The translations under genes and the position numbers were made by a program. Under the pieces are notes generated by a model, which saw nothing but the letters and a program-made list of their open reading frames with translations, ran no database searches and was not told the DNA's origin. 64,000 bases of DNA from an uncultured Lacticaseibacillus sp. (GTDB lineage: Bacteria > Bacillota > Bacilli > Lactobacillales > Lactobacillaceae). Shown here piece after piece: positions 18,810 through 27,885 of this stretch (its first letter is position 1; each line of letters starts with the position of its first letter). The stretch is taken from positions 1 to 64,000 of the forward strand of contig CAKRNG010000007.1 in the NCBI GenBank assembly GCA_934370925.1, in the 5' to 3' direction.

Positions 18810-19180
18810 CGACGGTTGCGGGGAAAAGTTCAGCTCCGGTTTTGCGGTGTCTCCAGTGGTGGGGCACGGTTCCATAATTATGACCAAAGACCAGTCATAA
18901 TTATTCCACCTCGCTTTGAGCCTGTCTGACAAAAACCGTCAGCCAGTCTCAAAGTCGGCCCGGGGGTGCGCCATAAGTCCAAGGCACACGAACATTACAT
19001 CCAGTCGCGCGCCAGAAGACTGTCCCCTAACATACAAGACAGGCCCGGTAGAAATCCTAAGTTCGGGATTTCCACCGGGCCTGCCTTGTATACCGGGGCC
19101 AAACCGTCTTCTGGCGCAGCCTCCTTCACCACTTACGACACCGCAAAACCTCCGCCGAGCTTTTACCCGCAACGGACTAC
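18810..19180 (+). repeat. Fold-back repeat family E, copy 2
   Basis: The left arm (18814-18862) and right arm (19124-19175) are complementary over about 50 bases with few mismatches, for example GGTTTTGCGGTGTC against GACACCGCAAAACC. Inside are hairpin E1, ATAATTATGAC (18874-18884) with GTCATAATTAT (18894-18904), then a GCTTTGAG/CTCAAAG hairpin. An inverted family A element (18963-19123) follows. The E1 stem sequence differs from copy 1 but remains fully paired. Confidence 0.8.
18963..19123 (-). repeat. Family A palindromic repeat, copy 5 (inverted, inside E copy 2)
   Basis: Starts GGGTGCGCCATAAGTCC and ends GTCTTCTGGCGCAGCCTC, so it is opposite in orientation to copies 1-4. The opposite orientation at the same position within the E element shows that orientation is not fixed. 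Confidence 0.85.
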
Positions 19181-19222
19181 ACATTCCACTAATCATCTTT
19201 TTGCTTGAATGAAAAGATATTG

Positions 19223-19362
19223 ACGCAACGTCGCTGGAGCTCCTTGCGTTGCATCCGTTTGGTGATTGGTAACTTTGAAACTCGGGTGTGCAATGTCAAT
19301 AAATCAAACTTTAGTGAGCAAACCTAACCTCGATAAGACATTCGCGCGCGGCCGCGAATGTC
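19223..19362 (-). repeat. Family C repeat, copy 1 (inverted)
   Basis: Reverse-complement copy of the element seen at 35842, 38641, 44246 and 58052. It contains CAACGTCGCTGG…CCTTGCGTTG, the GATTGGT segment, and the palindrome GACATTCGCGC…GCCGCGAATGTC. Its end coincides with the 5' end of the broken DUF4097 gene. Confidence 0.8.
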
Positions 19363-20659
19363 CGGCCTAAGAAATTATTTACGGCAATTACTATTTTCAA
19401 AAAAGTAGCGGAATTGGTGGCGGAAGAAGCCAGTGTGCAGGCCGCGCAAAGTGAGGACGATGCGGCGGACGCACATCCTGGTCTCACCGTGAAGACGGAC
19501 AAGTTCATCTTTAAGAGCGGTTCAGATGCACCTAAGCAGGCAAAAGCAGCACCGAAGCATTTTGTCTTTACCCTCGGGGATGAGACGTCTGAAACTGACG
19601 GTGCGAGTGCCCATCACATCGAATCGATTGTTCAGGCGTCATGGGCAAAGCAGGCGCCGATGACGGCAGAGACGGCGGACATTACTGAAATTCAGTTGGA
19701 TTACCTGAATGACGAAATCGAACTGGTGCCAGTAGAAGGAACGAAGCTAACCGTGACGGAAGCTTTCCGTAGTTTTCGCACGGAATATGCAGGCACATTG
19801 ACGCAGACGGGGAGCGTGCTTCGCGTTCAACATGGTGTTCGGCCCCGGGCAAACATTCGGATTTCTGTTGGTGGGTTCAAGATTGGCTTTTGGTCCCAAA
19901 TCAAGGTGGGGATTCCCGCATCATTTCATGGAAAGTTGCTCGTGACGAATTCAGATGGGAATATTGCCGGTCAGCAGTTGCCACAACTTGCGGGGGCAAC
20001 GCTGACGGCAAAGGACGGCAATATCAACCTGAGTCAACTGGATGTCGACCAATTAACCGTGCAGACGATTGATGGGAATCTTTCGTTGCGTCAAGTGCAG
20101 GCCGCCAATCTTTTGTTGAATAACCGGGATGGTAACCTGAAGCTAGAATCGGGACACGTGGGTAATTTGACGGTGCGCATGACGGATGGGCACATCACGT
20201 TGCAGTCCGTACAGGCAGATGGTGCCGTTCACGTAACAACGCAGGACGGCAATGTGGCTGTTCGCCAGTTGCAGGGTCAAGACATTTTCATTGAAAGCAA
20301 AGATGGGCGTCTTGATGGCGACTCGATTGAAGGAACACGGATTCAGATGCTGACACATGACGGCAGCATTCGGGCGACCAACCTGGCTGGCAAAACGCAG
20401 CTACACACGGATGATGGGCACATTAAGGCAAGTTGGCAGCGCGCGCAGGAAGACGTGGACGTCAGCGCGGAATTGTCGTTCCACTGAAGACAGTGCCTAT
20501 CAGTTTGATTTGCACGCTGATGATGGGCGCATCACGCAGAATGAGCGCAACGTGATGTTTACGAAGCGGGGGAAGCACCGGCGTCGGGGCACGAAGGGGG
20601 AATCCGCCACCTTTAACCTGGTAGTAGAAACACGGGATGGGAGTATTGATTTGCGGTAG
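19360..20659 (+). pseudogene. DUF4097-type beta-helical protein gene, frameshifted and without a normal start
   Basis: The main frame (to 20487) encodes a repetitive protein with many short strands of the pattern xDGxIxL (TNSDGNIAGQQL, AKDGNINLSQL, NRDGNLKLESG), as in DUF4097 adhesin-like proteins. The frame stops at TGA 20485. The same pattern continues in the next frame, from SAYQFDLHADDGRI to VETRDGSIDLR, with stop at 20657-20659. This implies a one-base insertion near 20477-20482. Upstream, coding sense extends to about 19360 (RPKKLFTAITIFKKVAELVAEE), where the family C repeat begins. No ATG/GTG with a ribosome binding site is in frame; the first possible start is TTG 19414 or GTG 19417, neither with a good site. 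I infer loss of the start to the repeat plus a 3' frameshift. A sequencing error could explain the frameshift, but not the start. Confidence 0.75.
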
Positions 20660-20735
20660 CTCGACTGGAGCACAGAGCGCAGACTTCTGGGGCACGTAGC
20701 TCGACTAAGCTGTAACGCTCAGTGTCTTGGACTTT
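20660..20735 (-). repeat. Collapsed module B and family A remnants
   Basis: AGCTCGACTGGAGCACAGAGCG joined to CAGACTTCTGGGGCACGTAG retains both outer ends of module B without its centre. A trace of the family A end (GCTGTAACGCTCAGTGTC, then TTGGACTT) follows. It abuts the stop codon of the broken DUF4097 gene. Confidence 0.55.
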
Positions 20736-20749
20736 TATTGCATTCACAG

Positions 20750-20793
20750 CGCACGTATAAATTCTGAACTTGGAATTTATACGTGCGTTTTTT
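20750..20793 (+). terminator. Terminator before lemA
   Basis: GCGCACGTATAAATT pairs with AATTTATACGTGCGTTTTTT around a short loop. It closes the DUF4097 region. Confidence 0.88.
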
Positions 20794-20993
20794 ATGTTTG
20801 CGGGGAGTCGTCTGCCGGTGACCGCACATGGGTTTTTACGTTTCGCCAAAATAAATACACCTGGGGACCGAGTTTTTTGGCGGGGGACACGGTACAATTA
20901 AGGTAATCATTTAGGTAGACAACGGATAAAGGTTCCCAGTACTAGCTGGTGTTATTGTGCGGGAATAAGTTGCCGTTTCGGAAAGGAATACAA

Positions 20994-21587
20994 ATGAAGA
21001 AGTTAAGTAAAGGCGCCATCGCCGGCATCGTTGCGGCGGTAATCGTGTTGATTTTAATTATGAGCGGTGTGGGGACATACAATTCTCTGGCGAAGGCTGA
21101 CCAGACCGTGGATGCGAAATGGAGTCAGGTGGAAAATGTCATGCAGCGGCGTTACGACTTAATTCCGAACTTGGTGAACGCCGTTAAGGGCAGCATGAAG
21201 CAGGAACAGAAGGTCTTCGGGGCGATTGCGGCGGCGCGGAGTAGTTACGCCAAGGCGGATTCAACCAAGTCCAAGGCGAATGCGAACGCCAAGCTGGATT
21301 CCAGTGTGGGGACGCTGATTAACGTGATTAAGGAAGATTACCCTAACCTGACCAGTAATGAAGAAGTGCAGACGTTGATGACTCAACTGGAAGGATCCGA
21401 AAATCGGATTGCCGTTGAACGCAAGCGGTACAACGAAGCGGTTGAAGACTACAACCAGGATGTCGTGACGTTCCCGAAGAACATTTTTGCGAATGCAATG
21501 GGGATGGGCAAGAAGGATTACTTTAAGGCGGACACAGCTGCACAGACGGCCCCAAGTGTTGATCTCGACACAGACGACGGGAAGTAG
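20994..21587 (+). CDS. lemA: LemA family protein
   Basis: 197-residue protein with one N-terminal membrane helix (about 8-27) and the LemA four-helix domain outside or in the cytoplasm. Family motifs are clear: YNSLAKADQTVDAKWSQVEN, then QRRYDLIPNLVNAVKG (about 50-65), and ENRIAVERKRYNEAVEDYN. The function of LemA is poorly known; it commonly sits beside a TPM-domain protein, as here. ATG 20994 has GGAAAGGA upstream. It is eight bases before the next gene and clearly in the same operon. Confidence 0.9.
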   Translation: MKKLSKGAIAGIVAAVIVLILIMSGVGTYNSLAKADQTVDAKWSQVENVMQRRYDLIPNLVNAVKGSMKQEQKVFGAIAAARSSYAKADSTKSKANANAKLDSSVGTLINVIKEDYPNLTSNEEVQTLMTQLEGSENRIAVERKRYNEAVEDYNQDVVTFPKNIFANAMGMGKKDYFKADTAAQTAPSVDLDTDDGK

Positions 21588-21595
21588 GTGATCGC

Positions 21596-22495
21596 ATGCG
21601 TCGATTGCATGCATGGACGCTCGCGATTTTGACGGCGGTCCTGATGATTGTGGGAATTGCCCCGCAAGTCGCAAACGCGGCAACGATGCCAGCGCGGCCG
21701 AATACGGATTACTACGATGGTATCGGCTTACTTGATGACACGACGCGTGAACTGGTGGAAGAGAAGAACGACTACTACCAGACGACGAAGCAGAAGCCAC
21801 AAGTCGTGCTCGCGGCCATTAAGTCGACGGGTGGCGATGACATTGATAGCTACGCGCCAGACCTCTTTAGTAAGTGGGGCGTTGGGCAAAAGGGTAAAGA
21901 TAACGGGATTTTGATTCTGTTTGCTCGGAACGACGGCGATAATAACGTGCGGATTGAGGTGGGGTATGGCGCCGAGGCGTACATGACCGACGCAATTTCG
22001 GGACGTATTCTCCAAGATAACCTGGATGACCTGAAGAGCAGTGATGACACGAAGGTGAATGAAGGGTTACGGAATGTGTTTAGCGCGGTCGCAACCATGG
22101 TCGACAAGCACTACAAGTACAAGGCTGACAGCAACACGTTGTCGGACGATAAGTACAACGAATATCGTTCCGGTAACAATGAATCGGGCGAATCGAATAA
22201 TTTGGTCATTAAAATCGTGCAGATTATCATTGTGCTCGTGATTGTCCTCGCAATCATTGGCTTCTTCAGCGGTGGTGGCGGTCGTCGTGGCGGCGGTGGC
22301 GGCAACGGCTGGCTCTGGTTCTTGTTGGGCAGCTTCCTGGGCTCCTCTGGTCGTGGTCGGTATTATGGCAACGGCTTTGGTCGAGACGATGACGATCACT
22401 TCGGTGGTGGCGGTTTCGGCGGCGGTGGCTTTGGTGGTGGCTCCGGCGGTGGTTTCGGTGGCGGTTCATCCGGTGGTGGTGGCGCCAGCGTTTAG
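21596..22495 (+). CDS. TPM-domain membrane protein (YgcG-like)
   Basis: 299 residues. A cleavable signal peptide (cleavage near ANAATMPA, about 27) is followed by the TPM domain (about 35-175), with YYDGIGLLDD, KWGVGQKGKDNGILILFA and RIEVGYGAEAYM. One membrane helix (about 200-222) precedes a C-terminal tail made almost entirely of Gly, Phe, Ser and Arg/Asp patches (GGGFGGGGFGGG). This domain order is common in partners of LemA. The biochemical role is unsettled; phosphatase activity has been proposed for plant homologues. A TTG/ATG choice is not an issue: ATG follows GTAGGTGATCGC. Confidence 0.88.
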   Translation: MRRLHAWTLAILTAVLMIVGIAPQVANAATMPARPNTDYYDGIGLLDDTTRELVEEKNDYYQTTKQKPQVVLAAIKSTGGDDIDSYAPDLFSKWGVGQKGKDNGILILFARNDGDNNVRIEVGYGAEAYMTDAISGRILQDNLDDLKSSDDTKVNEGLRNVFSAVATMVDKHYKYKADSNTLSDDKYNEYRSGNNESGESNNLVIKIVQIIIVLVIVLAIIGFFSGGGGRRGGGGGNGWLWFLLGSFLGSSGRGRYYGNGFGRDDDDHFGGGGFGGGGFGGGSGGGFGGGSSGGGGASV

Positions 22496-22529
22496 TGAAC
22501 GGTAAATGTGTTGGGAGGAATCAAGTGAA

Positions 22530-23150
22530 ATGACTTTTGATTACGAAAACCAGCAAGATTGGCCGCAAGTGGTGGGACAGTCCCAATCACCAATCAATTT
22601 GATTCTGGCGGAATCACAGCCTGAAAGGTGGACGGGTCTGAACACCGCACTCCGCGGAACGGCAGCGAAGGCGACGGATAAGACGCTCAACGTCACGGGC
22701 GGTGGTATCACTGAGGTTGGCGGGCGCACCGCAATTTTTGATCAGCTTCATTTTCATCAACCAGCTGAACATGTGATTAATGGTAAACGCGCGGTGATGG
22801 AAGCCCACTTTGTCCACCATTTCAGTGATGGACAGACGGTTATTATTGCGGTACCACTCGCTATTGGGGAGGTGAACCCGGTGATGGCGGCGGTGCTCGT
22901 TATGCCAGAAACGCCCATTGAGTTTCCAATCTCATTGCGCGGACTCCTACCCACCGCAACAGATTGGTATCACTACATGGGCTCGCGTACGACCCCGCCA
23001 GTTCGAGAGGGCGCTTCCTGGTATGTGGCGGCACGTCCGCAGACCATCAGCGCGGATCAATTAGCGGCGTATGTGGAACGCTTCCCGCTGATGACGAATC
23101 GAGACATCCAGCCACTAAATGATCGGCCGGTATTGTTGTTGCATCTATAG
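22530..23150 (+). CDS. Alpha-class carbonic anhydrase
   Basis: Interconverts CO2 and bicarbonate with a zinc ion. In 206 residues the alpha-class signature is visible: GQSQSPINL (about 14-22), the two zinc histidines in QLHFHQPAEH (about 71-80), and the third in MEAHFVHH (about 90-97). The GLLP and MGSRTTPP segments near 140-160 are also typical. There is no signal peptide, so it should act in the cytoplasm, unlike many bacterial alpha enzymes. GGGAGGA lies 10 bases before ATG 22530. It follows the TPM gene by 34 bases and may be in the same transcript. Confidence 0.9.
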   Translation: MTFDYENQQDWPQVVGQSQSPINLILAESQPERWTGLNTALRGTAAKATDKTLNVTGGGITEVGGRTAIFDQLHFHQPAEHVINGKRAVMEAHFVHHFSDGQTVIIAVPLAIGEVNPVMAAVLVMPETPIEFPISLRGLLPTATDWYHYMGSRTTPPVREGASWYVAARPQTISADQLAAYVERFPLMTNRDIQPLNDRPVLLLHL

Positions 23151-23157
23151 CAAAAAA

Positions 23158-23317
23158 GAGGCTGCGCCAAAAGACGGTTTGGCCCCGGTATACAAGGCAG
23201 GCCCGGTGGAAATCCCGAACTTAGGATTTTTACCGGGCCTGTCTTGTACGTTATGGGGCAGTCTTTTGGCGCACGACTGGATGTAACGTTCGTGTGCTTT
23301 GGACTTATGGCGCACCC
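23158..23317 (+). repeat. Family A palindromic repeat, copy 6
   Basis: Full length. The terminal helix has the variant GCGCCAAAAGAC paired with GTCTTTTGGCGC, where other copies have GCGCCAGAAGAC with GTCTTCTGGCGC: a G-C to A-T pair exchange with complementarity kept. It lies directly after the carbonic anhydrase stop codon. Confidence 0.85.
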
Positions 23318-23331
23318 ACTTTTTTACAGTC

Positions 23332-23358
23332 GGTCATTCGCGTACAGCCGCGAATGAC
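23332..23358. repeat. Family C hairpin fragment
   Basis: GTCATTCGCG…CGCGAATGAC keeps the signature palindrome of family C with T-A exchanged symmetrically (GTCATTCG for GACATTCG, with CGAATGAC for CGAATGTC). The rest of the element is missing. Confidence 0.55.
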
Positions 23359-23408
23359 AAGCATCAAGTTTTGCCTGATCGTACAATGTAAACACACCAA
23401 TAATTCGG

Positions 23409-24287
23409 TTACTTACGCCGAATTAGCGGAATACTGATAAGTGTGACGACGAGGCCGACCGCTGCTGCGATGATGTAGTAACCGCTCATGTGGTTGACGA
23501 CCTGTGCGAGATAATCTGCGGCAACAAGCTGGAAGTCACCAGCCTTTGCGGTCAGCTTATCAATTTGTGGTAATTTTTGACCAAGCTGTAAGGTGGCGAG
23601 ACCGAGTAACCCCGCGAGCAAACTGGCCCAGCCAAGGTCGTGCAGTAATCGACCGAAGCCACCTGCGAGTAACAACCAAATTGCGAGAATTGCGGCAATC
23701 ACAACCAGTGGCACTGTGAACTGTTTAATGATAGACGCAGCTTTTTGGTATTGCACCCGTGCGTTGCTCGTGACACTGGCGAGTTCGTTGTTGAAGTATG
23801 TGTGGAGGGTCGGCAGAATCGCCGTTGCAATAGCACTGCTAATGGTGCTACTCAGTCCGGTTGAAGAGGAGCTCAACGCCGATTTCACCGCGGCGTCCAT
23901 TGCGGTGAAGTCGATACTGTTCGTGGTATTCGTGTAGACGTCTTGCACAGCAGTCGTGACGAGCGCCTTTGCTGTAGATTGGCTGACGGCGCGAGAAACG
24001 AGGGTGCTAGTTCCCGGAATGTTGGTGAGTTCGCTACCCACGTTCTTTTGCACCTGCGTGACGATGGTGTTGAGGTTATCCCCCGTTGTCAGGGTTTTGG
24101 TGGTGAAGCTCGCGTTCATCGCGGTCTTGTTGGCCCCCGCGATGCCGATACCGATGAGGGCAACGAGCATGAGCAGGAAGGTGGCAATGCGACGCTGAAC
24201 GGGGTGCGCATTTGTTTGTTTCGTTGAACTGAACCGGCGTGGGGTTGATTGCCGACGCGTGGTTCTTACTGCAGTTCTTTTAGGCAT
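23409..24287 (-). CDS. Membrane protein of unknown function
   Basis: Not recognised. The 292-residue protein has a basic, disordered N-terminus (MPKRTAVRTTRRQSTPRR), then a first hydrophobic segment (about 34-52). A long Ser/Thr-rich region follows that is probably extracellular (about 55-170). Two or three further helices (about 190-235) and a last helix before the end IPLIRRK complete it. The start is ATG 24287, with GAGGAGG eight bases upstream; longer reading is not supported. It is monocistronic and convergent with the carbonic anhydrase gene. The topology suggests a surface or envelope role. Confidence 0.7.
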   Translation of the reverse strand: MPKRTAVRTTRRQSTPRRFSSTKQTNAHPVQRRIATFLLMLVALIGIGIAGANKTAMNASFTTKTLTTGDNLNTIVTQVQKNVGSELTNIPGTSTLVSRAVSQSTAKALVTTAVQDVYTNTTNSIDFTAMDAAVKSALSSSSTGLSSTISSAIATAILPTLHTYFNNELASVTSNARVQYQKAASIIKQFTVPLVVIAAILAIWLLLAGGFGRLLHDLGWASLLAGLLGLATLQLGQKLPQIDKLTAKAGDFQLVAADYLAQVVNHMSGYYIIAAAVGLVVTLISIPLIRRK

Positions 24288-24477
24288 GATGTGCCTCCTC
24301 AAAATAGGGTTACGTTCATGATAACCTTTTTTGCGGTGAATGGTGGTGTTGGGAGCGCCTCTTTGGTAAAAGTTCGTAATTTGCCGGACGAAAGCTTGGA
24401 ATTGTAAGTTGCGGTGGTGAGGGGAGTCGACTATGATACGGTTGCGGAGTGCACTGTACTGCACGGCGGTTGCGGTT

Positions 24478-24572
24478 AGAAGGTGAGGATTAACGTGAAA
24501 TTGGCAGAGGGGGTGTACTTCCCCCGGCGCCGGTTTCGGGTTAACCGGAATCTTCTGCTTTGAAGTGCTCGA
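24478..24572 (-). repeat. Module B repeat, variant copy
   Basis: Same plan as the other B copies but with different helices. The inner helix is GGGGG/CCCCC, the middle one AAATTGGC/GCCGGTTT (with G-T pairs), and the outer one AGAAG/CTTCT. The internal loop strands GGATTAACGTG and CGGGTTAACCGG match the conserved loops. It is joined directly to the next B copy. Confidence 0.65.
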
Positions 24573-24578
24573 CTAAAA

Positions 24579-24697
24579 ACACAGAGCAGAGCATCCCGGG
24601 AGCTTTTGAGCATTAGCGTAGAAGTGATGGAGGTGGTGGGTTTCCACCGTAATCAGTTCTGGGCTAAGCGGAAAAAGCTGGGATGTGGCGCTCGACT
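24579..24697 (-). repeat. Module B repeat, inverted copy
   Basis: Reverse-oriented copy. The outer helix is CATCCC/GGGATG with AGCTTTT/AAAAGCT. The middle helix is AGAAGTGAT/ATCAGTTCT and the inner one GGTGG/CCACC. The internal loop strands GAGCATTAGCGT and GGGCTAAGCGG are conserved. It lies in the 460-base gap upstream of the MATE gene; apart from the B copies nothing else is recognised there. Confidence 0.75.
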
Positions 24698-24749
24698 AAA
24701 AGCAGTTAGGAAATAAAATTAACCTAAAAATGGAAAAGGGGATGAAAGT

Positions 24750-26123
24750 GTGAAATCACTCACTCAAGGAAGTCCGATGAAGTTGGTTATTTGGTTTACC
24801 ATACCGCTTCTTATTGGGAATATGTTTCAGCAACTCTACAGCTTTATGGATGCGTTGTTTGTGGGGCAGTACATAGGTTTGAACGCACTCGCTGCGGTTG
24901 GGGCGACGGGGAGCTTGACATTCCTTGTTATTGGGTTTGCGCAAGGTGCGAGTTCAGGGCTGGCTATCCCCACCGCGCAGGCATTTGGGGCACGGGATGA
25001 GCTGGGCGTGCGGCGTAGTTTTGTTGCCAGTATCTGGATTGCAATTTTGCTGACCGTTATCATTACGGCGCTAACAGCTGGGCTAACGGTGCCGATGTTG
25101 CACTTGATGCAGACGCCCGCAAAAATTGTGAACGATTCGGCGGCGTTCGTTCGGGTAATCTTCCTGGGTTTTGGGGCCTCAATGGCGTTTAATATGCTGA
25201 GCAACCAAATTCGGGCGTTGGGGGATTCGCGCACTCCCCTGATTTTCTTGATTATTGCGTGTATCGTGAACATCGCGCTCGATTTTCTGTTCATTCTCGT
25301 CTTTAAGATGGGCGTGGCGGGTGCAGGTTGGGCGACCGTTACCGCGCAAGTCTTTTCTTCGCTCTGCTGTGTTTGGTATATCAGCAAGCGAATTCCGTAC
25401 CTCCGTTTACGCCGAAAAGATTTGACGTTTGATTGGCCTGAAGTGAAAAAGCAACTGAAAATCAGCTTACCCATGGGCTTTCAGATGTCCATCATTGCCA
25501 TTGGGGCGGTGATTATTCAAGTTATGTTGAACACGTTGGGAACAGATGCAGTGGCGGCGTACACGGCTGCTGGGCGGATTGACCAGTTGGCAACGATGCC
25601 GGCAGCTAGTTTTGGGGTCACGATGGCAACGTATGTGGCGCAGAACTTAGGGGCTCGTGAGTATGGCCGAATCCGTCAGGGCGTGCACCAGACATTGGCC
25701 CTTAACTGTGCGGTGTCGGCCGTCTTGGGTGCGCTCATTATCTTCTTTAGTAAGCCCCTCATCGAACTCTTTGTCGCGTCGAATCAAACGCACGTCATTG
25801 CGATGGCGCAGACGTATTTTCACTTCAACTCCAGCATGTATTGGTTCCTAGCAATCCTGTTCACAACGCGTTACACCTTGCAGGGCTTGGGACAGACGGG
25901 TGTGCCAATGCTGGCCGGCTTATTCGAACTCGTGATGCGTGTCATCGCGGGGATTGCCCTTGTGCCCCTATTTGGGTTTGCGGGTGCATCCATGGCCAAC
26001 CCGCTGGCGTGGATTGGCTCCGTTGCGGTGCTCATCACGAGTTACTTCCTGACGATGAGGAAGCTCCGGGAGAAGGAAGCGCAGCAATTACGTGGCGCCT
26101 TCGATTCGGAAAAGCCTTTATAA
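24750..26123 (+). CDS. MATE-family multidrug exporter
   Basis: 457-residue inner-membrane antiporter of the MATE family, DinF/MepA-like branch. Twelve hydrophobic segments are evident, and the first half begins with the conserved [25 protein letters not shown]. Motifs such as [20 protein letters not shown] and, in the second half, [20 protein letters not shown] show the internal duplication. Such proteins expel cationic compounds using Na+ or H+. Translation starts at GTG behind GGGGATG. It is a single gene with no regulator adjacent. Confidence 0.9.
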   Translation: MKSLTQGSPMKLVIWFTIPLLIGNMFQQLYSFMDALFVGQYIGLNALAAVGATGSLTFLVIGFAQGASSGLAIPTAQAFGARDELGVRRSFVASIWIAILLTVIITALTAGLTVPMLHLMQTPAKIVNDSAAFVRVIFLGFGASMAFNMLSNQIRALGDSRTPLIFLIIACIVNIALDFLFILVFKMGVAGAGWATVTAQVFSSLCCVWYISKRIPYLRLRRKDLTFDWPEVKKQLKISLPMGFQMSIIAIGAVIIQVMLNTLGTDAVAAYTAAGRIDQLATMPAASFGVTMATYVAQNLGAREYGRIRQGVHQTLALNCAVSAVLGALIIFFSKPLIELFVASNQTHVIAMAQTYFHFNSSMYWFLAILFTTRYTLQGLGQTGVPMLAGLFELVMRVIAGIALVPLFGFAGASMANPLAWIGSVAVLITSYFLTMRKLREKEAQQLRGAFDSEKPL

Positions 26124-26220
26124 TTTCTTGAGATTTATGGCGATGATGACGCGGTCGTCTGGCGAGCAAGCTGATATAATAAAAGCCAAAGCGATTGCGC
26201 TAAAATTGTTGGCATCGGTA

Positions 26221-26290
26221 AACAAGGCAGTCTCAACAAGCTTCCCGAACGGAGGGTTTCTGTTGGGACTGCCTTGTCCGTTATGGCGCA
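26221..26290 (+). repeat. Family A right-half fragment in the thyA leader
   Basis: AACAAGGCAGTCTCAACAAG…TTGGGACTGCCTTG forms the inner hairpin of family A and ends with TTATGGCGCA, the family's right end. The left half is absent. It occupies the space between a TATAAT (26174-26179) and the thyA ribosome binding site, so it is probably transcribed as the thyA leader. Confidence 0.6.
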
Positions 26291-26319
26291 AACGCGATTC
26301 ATACAATCTGGAGGGCATC

Positions 26320-27270
26320 ATGGCAGAGGAAACATACCTTGATTTAGCACGCACCATTCTGGAAGAAGGACACTACAAGGGGGACCGTACAGGCACGGGT
26401 ACGTATAGTCTATTTGGTTACCAGATGCGCTTTGATCTCAGCGAAGGATTTCCGTTGCTGACCACGAAGCGCGTGCCGTTTGGGTTGATTAAGAGCGAAC
26501 TGCTGTGGTTTTTGAAGGGCGATACCAATATTCGGTACTTGCTTCAGCACAAAAACCACATCTGGGACGAGTGGGCATTCAAGAAGTGGGTTGAATCGCC
26601 AGCCTACACGGGCCCAGACATGACGGATTTTGGTCGGCGAAGTCTCACGGACGCGGATTTTGCGAAAGATTACCAGACACAAAAGGCCCTGTTCGATGAT
26701 CGGATTCTCACGGATGATGCGTTTGCCGCCGAGTTTGGTGATTTGGGCCTGGTGTATGGTAGTCAGTGGCGGGCCTGGCGCACAAGCACGGGGGCGACCA
26801 TTGATCAGCTTGGGGATGTGGTAGCAGAAATTAAACGCAACCCCGATTCACGTCGCCTCATTGTTTCAGCGTGGAACCCTGAAGATGTGCCCACGATGGC
26901 GTTGCCACCGTGCCACACGATGTTCCAGTTCTATGTGAATGACGGGAAGCTCTCATTGCAGCTGTATCAACGGTCAGGCGATGTTTTCCTCGGTGTGCCG
27001 TTCAATATTGCCAGTTATGCACTGCTACTGAGCATGGTCGCGCAGGTCACGGGGCTTCAAGTAGGGGAATTCGTTCACACGTTGGGTGATGCGCATATTT
27101 ATAGCAACCACCTGGATCAGGTACATGAACAACTGACGCGAACACCACATGAAGCGCCAAAACTATGGTTGAATCCCGAAAAGATGGACCTCAAGGATTT
27201 TGAGATGAGCGACATTAAGGTGGAAGGCTACACCAGCGAACCCGCGATTAAGGCACCCGTGGCAGTTTAA
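26320..27270 (+). CDS. thyA: Thymidylate synthase
   Basis: Makes dTMP from dUMP and methylene-THF. The 316-residue protein is colinear with the well-known L. casei enzyme. It includes the roughly 50-residue insertion ([14 protein letters not shown] to [13 protein letters not shown]) and ends IKAPVAV. The catalytic cysteine is Cys198 in LPPCHT; the phosphate-binding [13 protein letters not shown] precedes it. ATG 26320 is chosen because of CTGGAGGG just upstream; the frame is open further up but has no site there. It is followed 17 bases later by folA, which regenerates the folate that ThyA oxidises. Confidence 0.96.
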   Translation: MAEETYLDLARTILEEGHYKGDRTGTGTYSLFGYQMRFDLSEGFPLLTTKRVPFGLIKSELLWFLKGDTNIRYLLQHKNHIWDEWAFKKWVESPAYTGPDMTDFGRRSLTDADFAKDYQTQKALFDDRILTDDAFAAEFGDLGLVYGSQWRAWRTSTGATIDQLGDVVAEIKRNPDSRRLIVSAWNPEDVPTMALPPCHTMFQFYVNDGKLSLQLYQRSGDVFLGVPFNIASYALLLSMVAQVTGLQVGEFVHTLGDAHIYSNHLDQVHEQLTRTPHEAPKLWLNPEKMDLKDFEMSDIKVEGYTSEPAIKAPVAV

Positions 27271-27287
27271 GGACGGAGGAAACGCAC

Positions 27288-27818
27288 GTGATTGCATATG
27301 TATGGGCACAGGACCAGAACGGATTGATTGGGCGTGATGGCGACTTACCGTGGCACTTGCCGGACGATTTGAAGTTCTTTAAGGAACGAACGATTAACCA
27401 AATCATCGTCATGGGTCGCAAAACCTTTACGGGGATGGGAAGTCGTCCGCTGCCTAAACGAACGAACATCGTTTTGACGCGGCAAGCAACCGTTGCGGCT
27501 GATTCATCGGTGCTGGTGATGCACGATAAGGAAGCTGTCCTGAAGTATGCGCAAATGCATGCGGACCAGGACCTCATGATTATTGGGGGCGCAGAGATTT
27601 TCCGGTTGTTTGCGGACGTGGTGGAGACACTCTACGTCACGCGCATTGCGGGCAGTTTCGAGGGGGATACGTACATGACAGACCTCCCTTGGGCAACGTT
27701 TGAACAAACAGCGGCTCGGACGGTAATCAACGACCAGCCAGAACTGACGCACACGTTTGAAACGTGGGTCCGGCGGTCGGCGGCGCGTGAGATTGCGTCA
27801 GAAGATGGGTTATTCTAA
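27288..27818 (+). CDS. folA: Dihydrofolate reductase
   Basis: Reduces dihydrofolate to tetrahydrofolate with NADPH. The 176-residue protein has WAQDQNGLIGRDGDLPWHLP (about 5-24), with the active-site acidic residue in LPDDLKFFK, the cofactor-binding MGRKTFTGMG (about 44-53), and LMIIGGAEIF (about 96-105). It starts at GTG with GGACGGAGGA upstream. It forms an operon with thyA, the classic pairing. The C-terminal extension after FETWVRR is slightly longer than in short DHFRs. Confidence 0.95.
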   Translation: MIAYVWAQDQNGLIGRDGDLPWHLPDDLKFFKERTINQIIVMGRKTFTGMGSRPLPKRTNIVLTRQATVAADSSVLVMHDKEAVLKYAQMHADQDLMIIGGAEIFRLFADVVETLYVTRIAGSFEGDTYMTDLPWATFEQTAARTVINDQPELTHTFETWVRRSAAREIASEDGLF

Positions 27819-27827
27819 ATAGTAAGT

Positions 27828-27874
27828 GGCGTCCACAGAAATTCTCAATCTGGCTTTTTGTGGGCGCCTTTTTG
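27828..27874 (+). terminator. Terminator after folA
   Basis: GGCGTCCACA pairs with TGTGGGCGCC (one G-T pair) followed by TTTTT. The loop is about 21 bases. Confidence 0.8.
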
Positions 27875-27885
27875 TGTTGGAAGGT

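Noticed and set aside
20357..20659. Separate 100-residue gene
   Set aside because: Its first part is a shadow of the DUF4097 frame and its second part continues that protein's repeat pattern, so it is the frameshifted end of the same gene.
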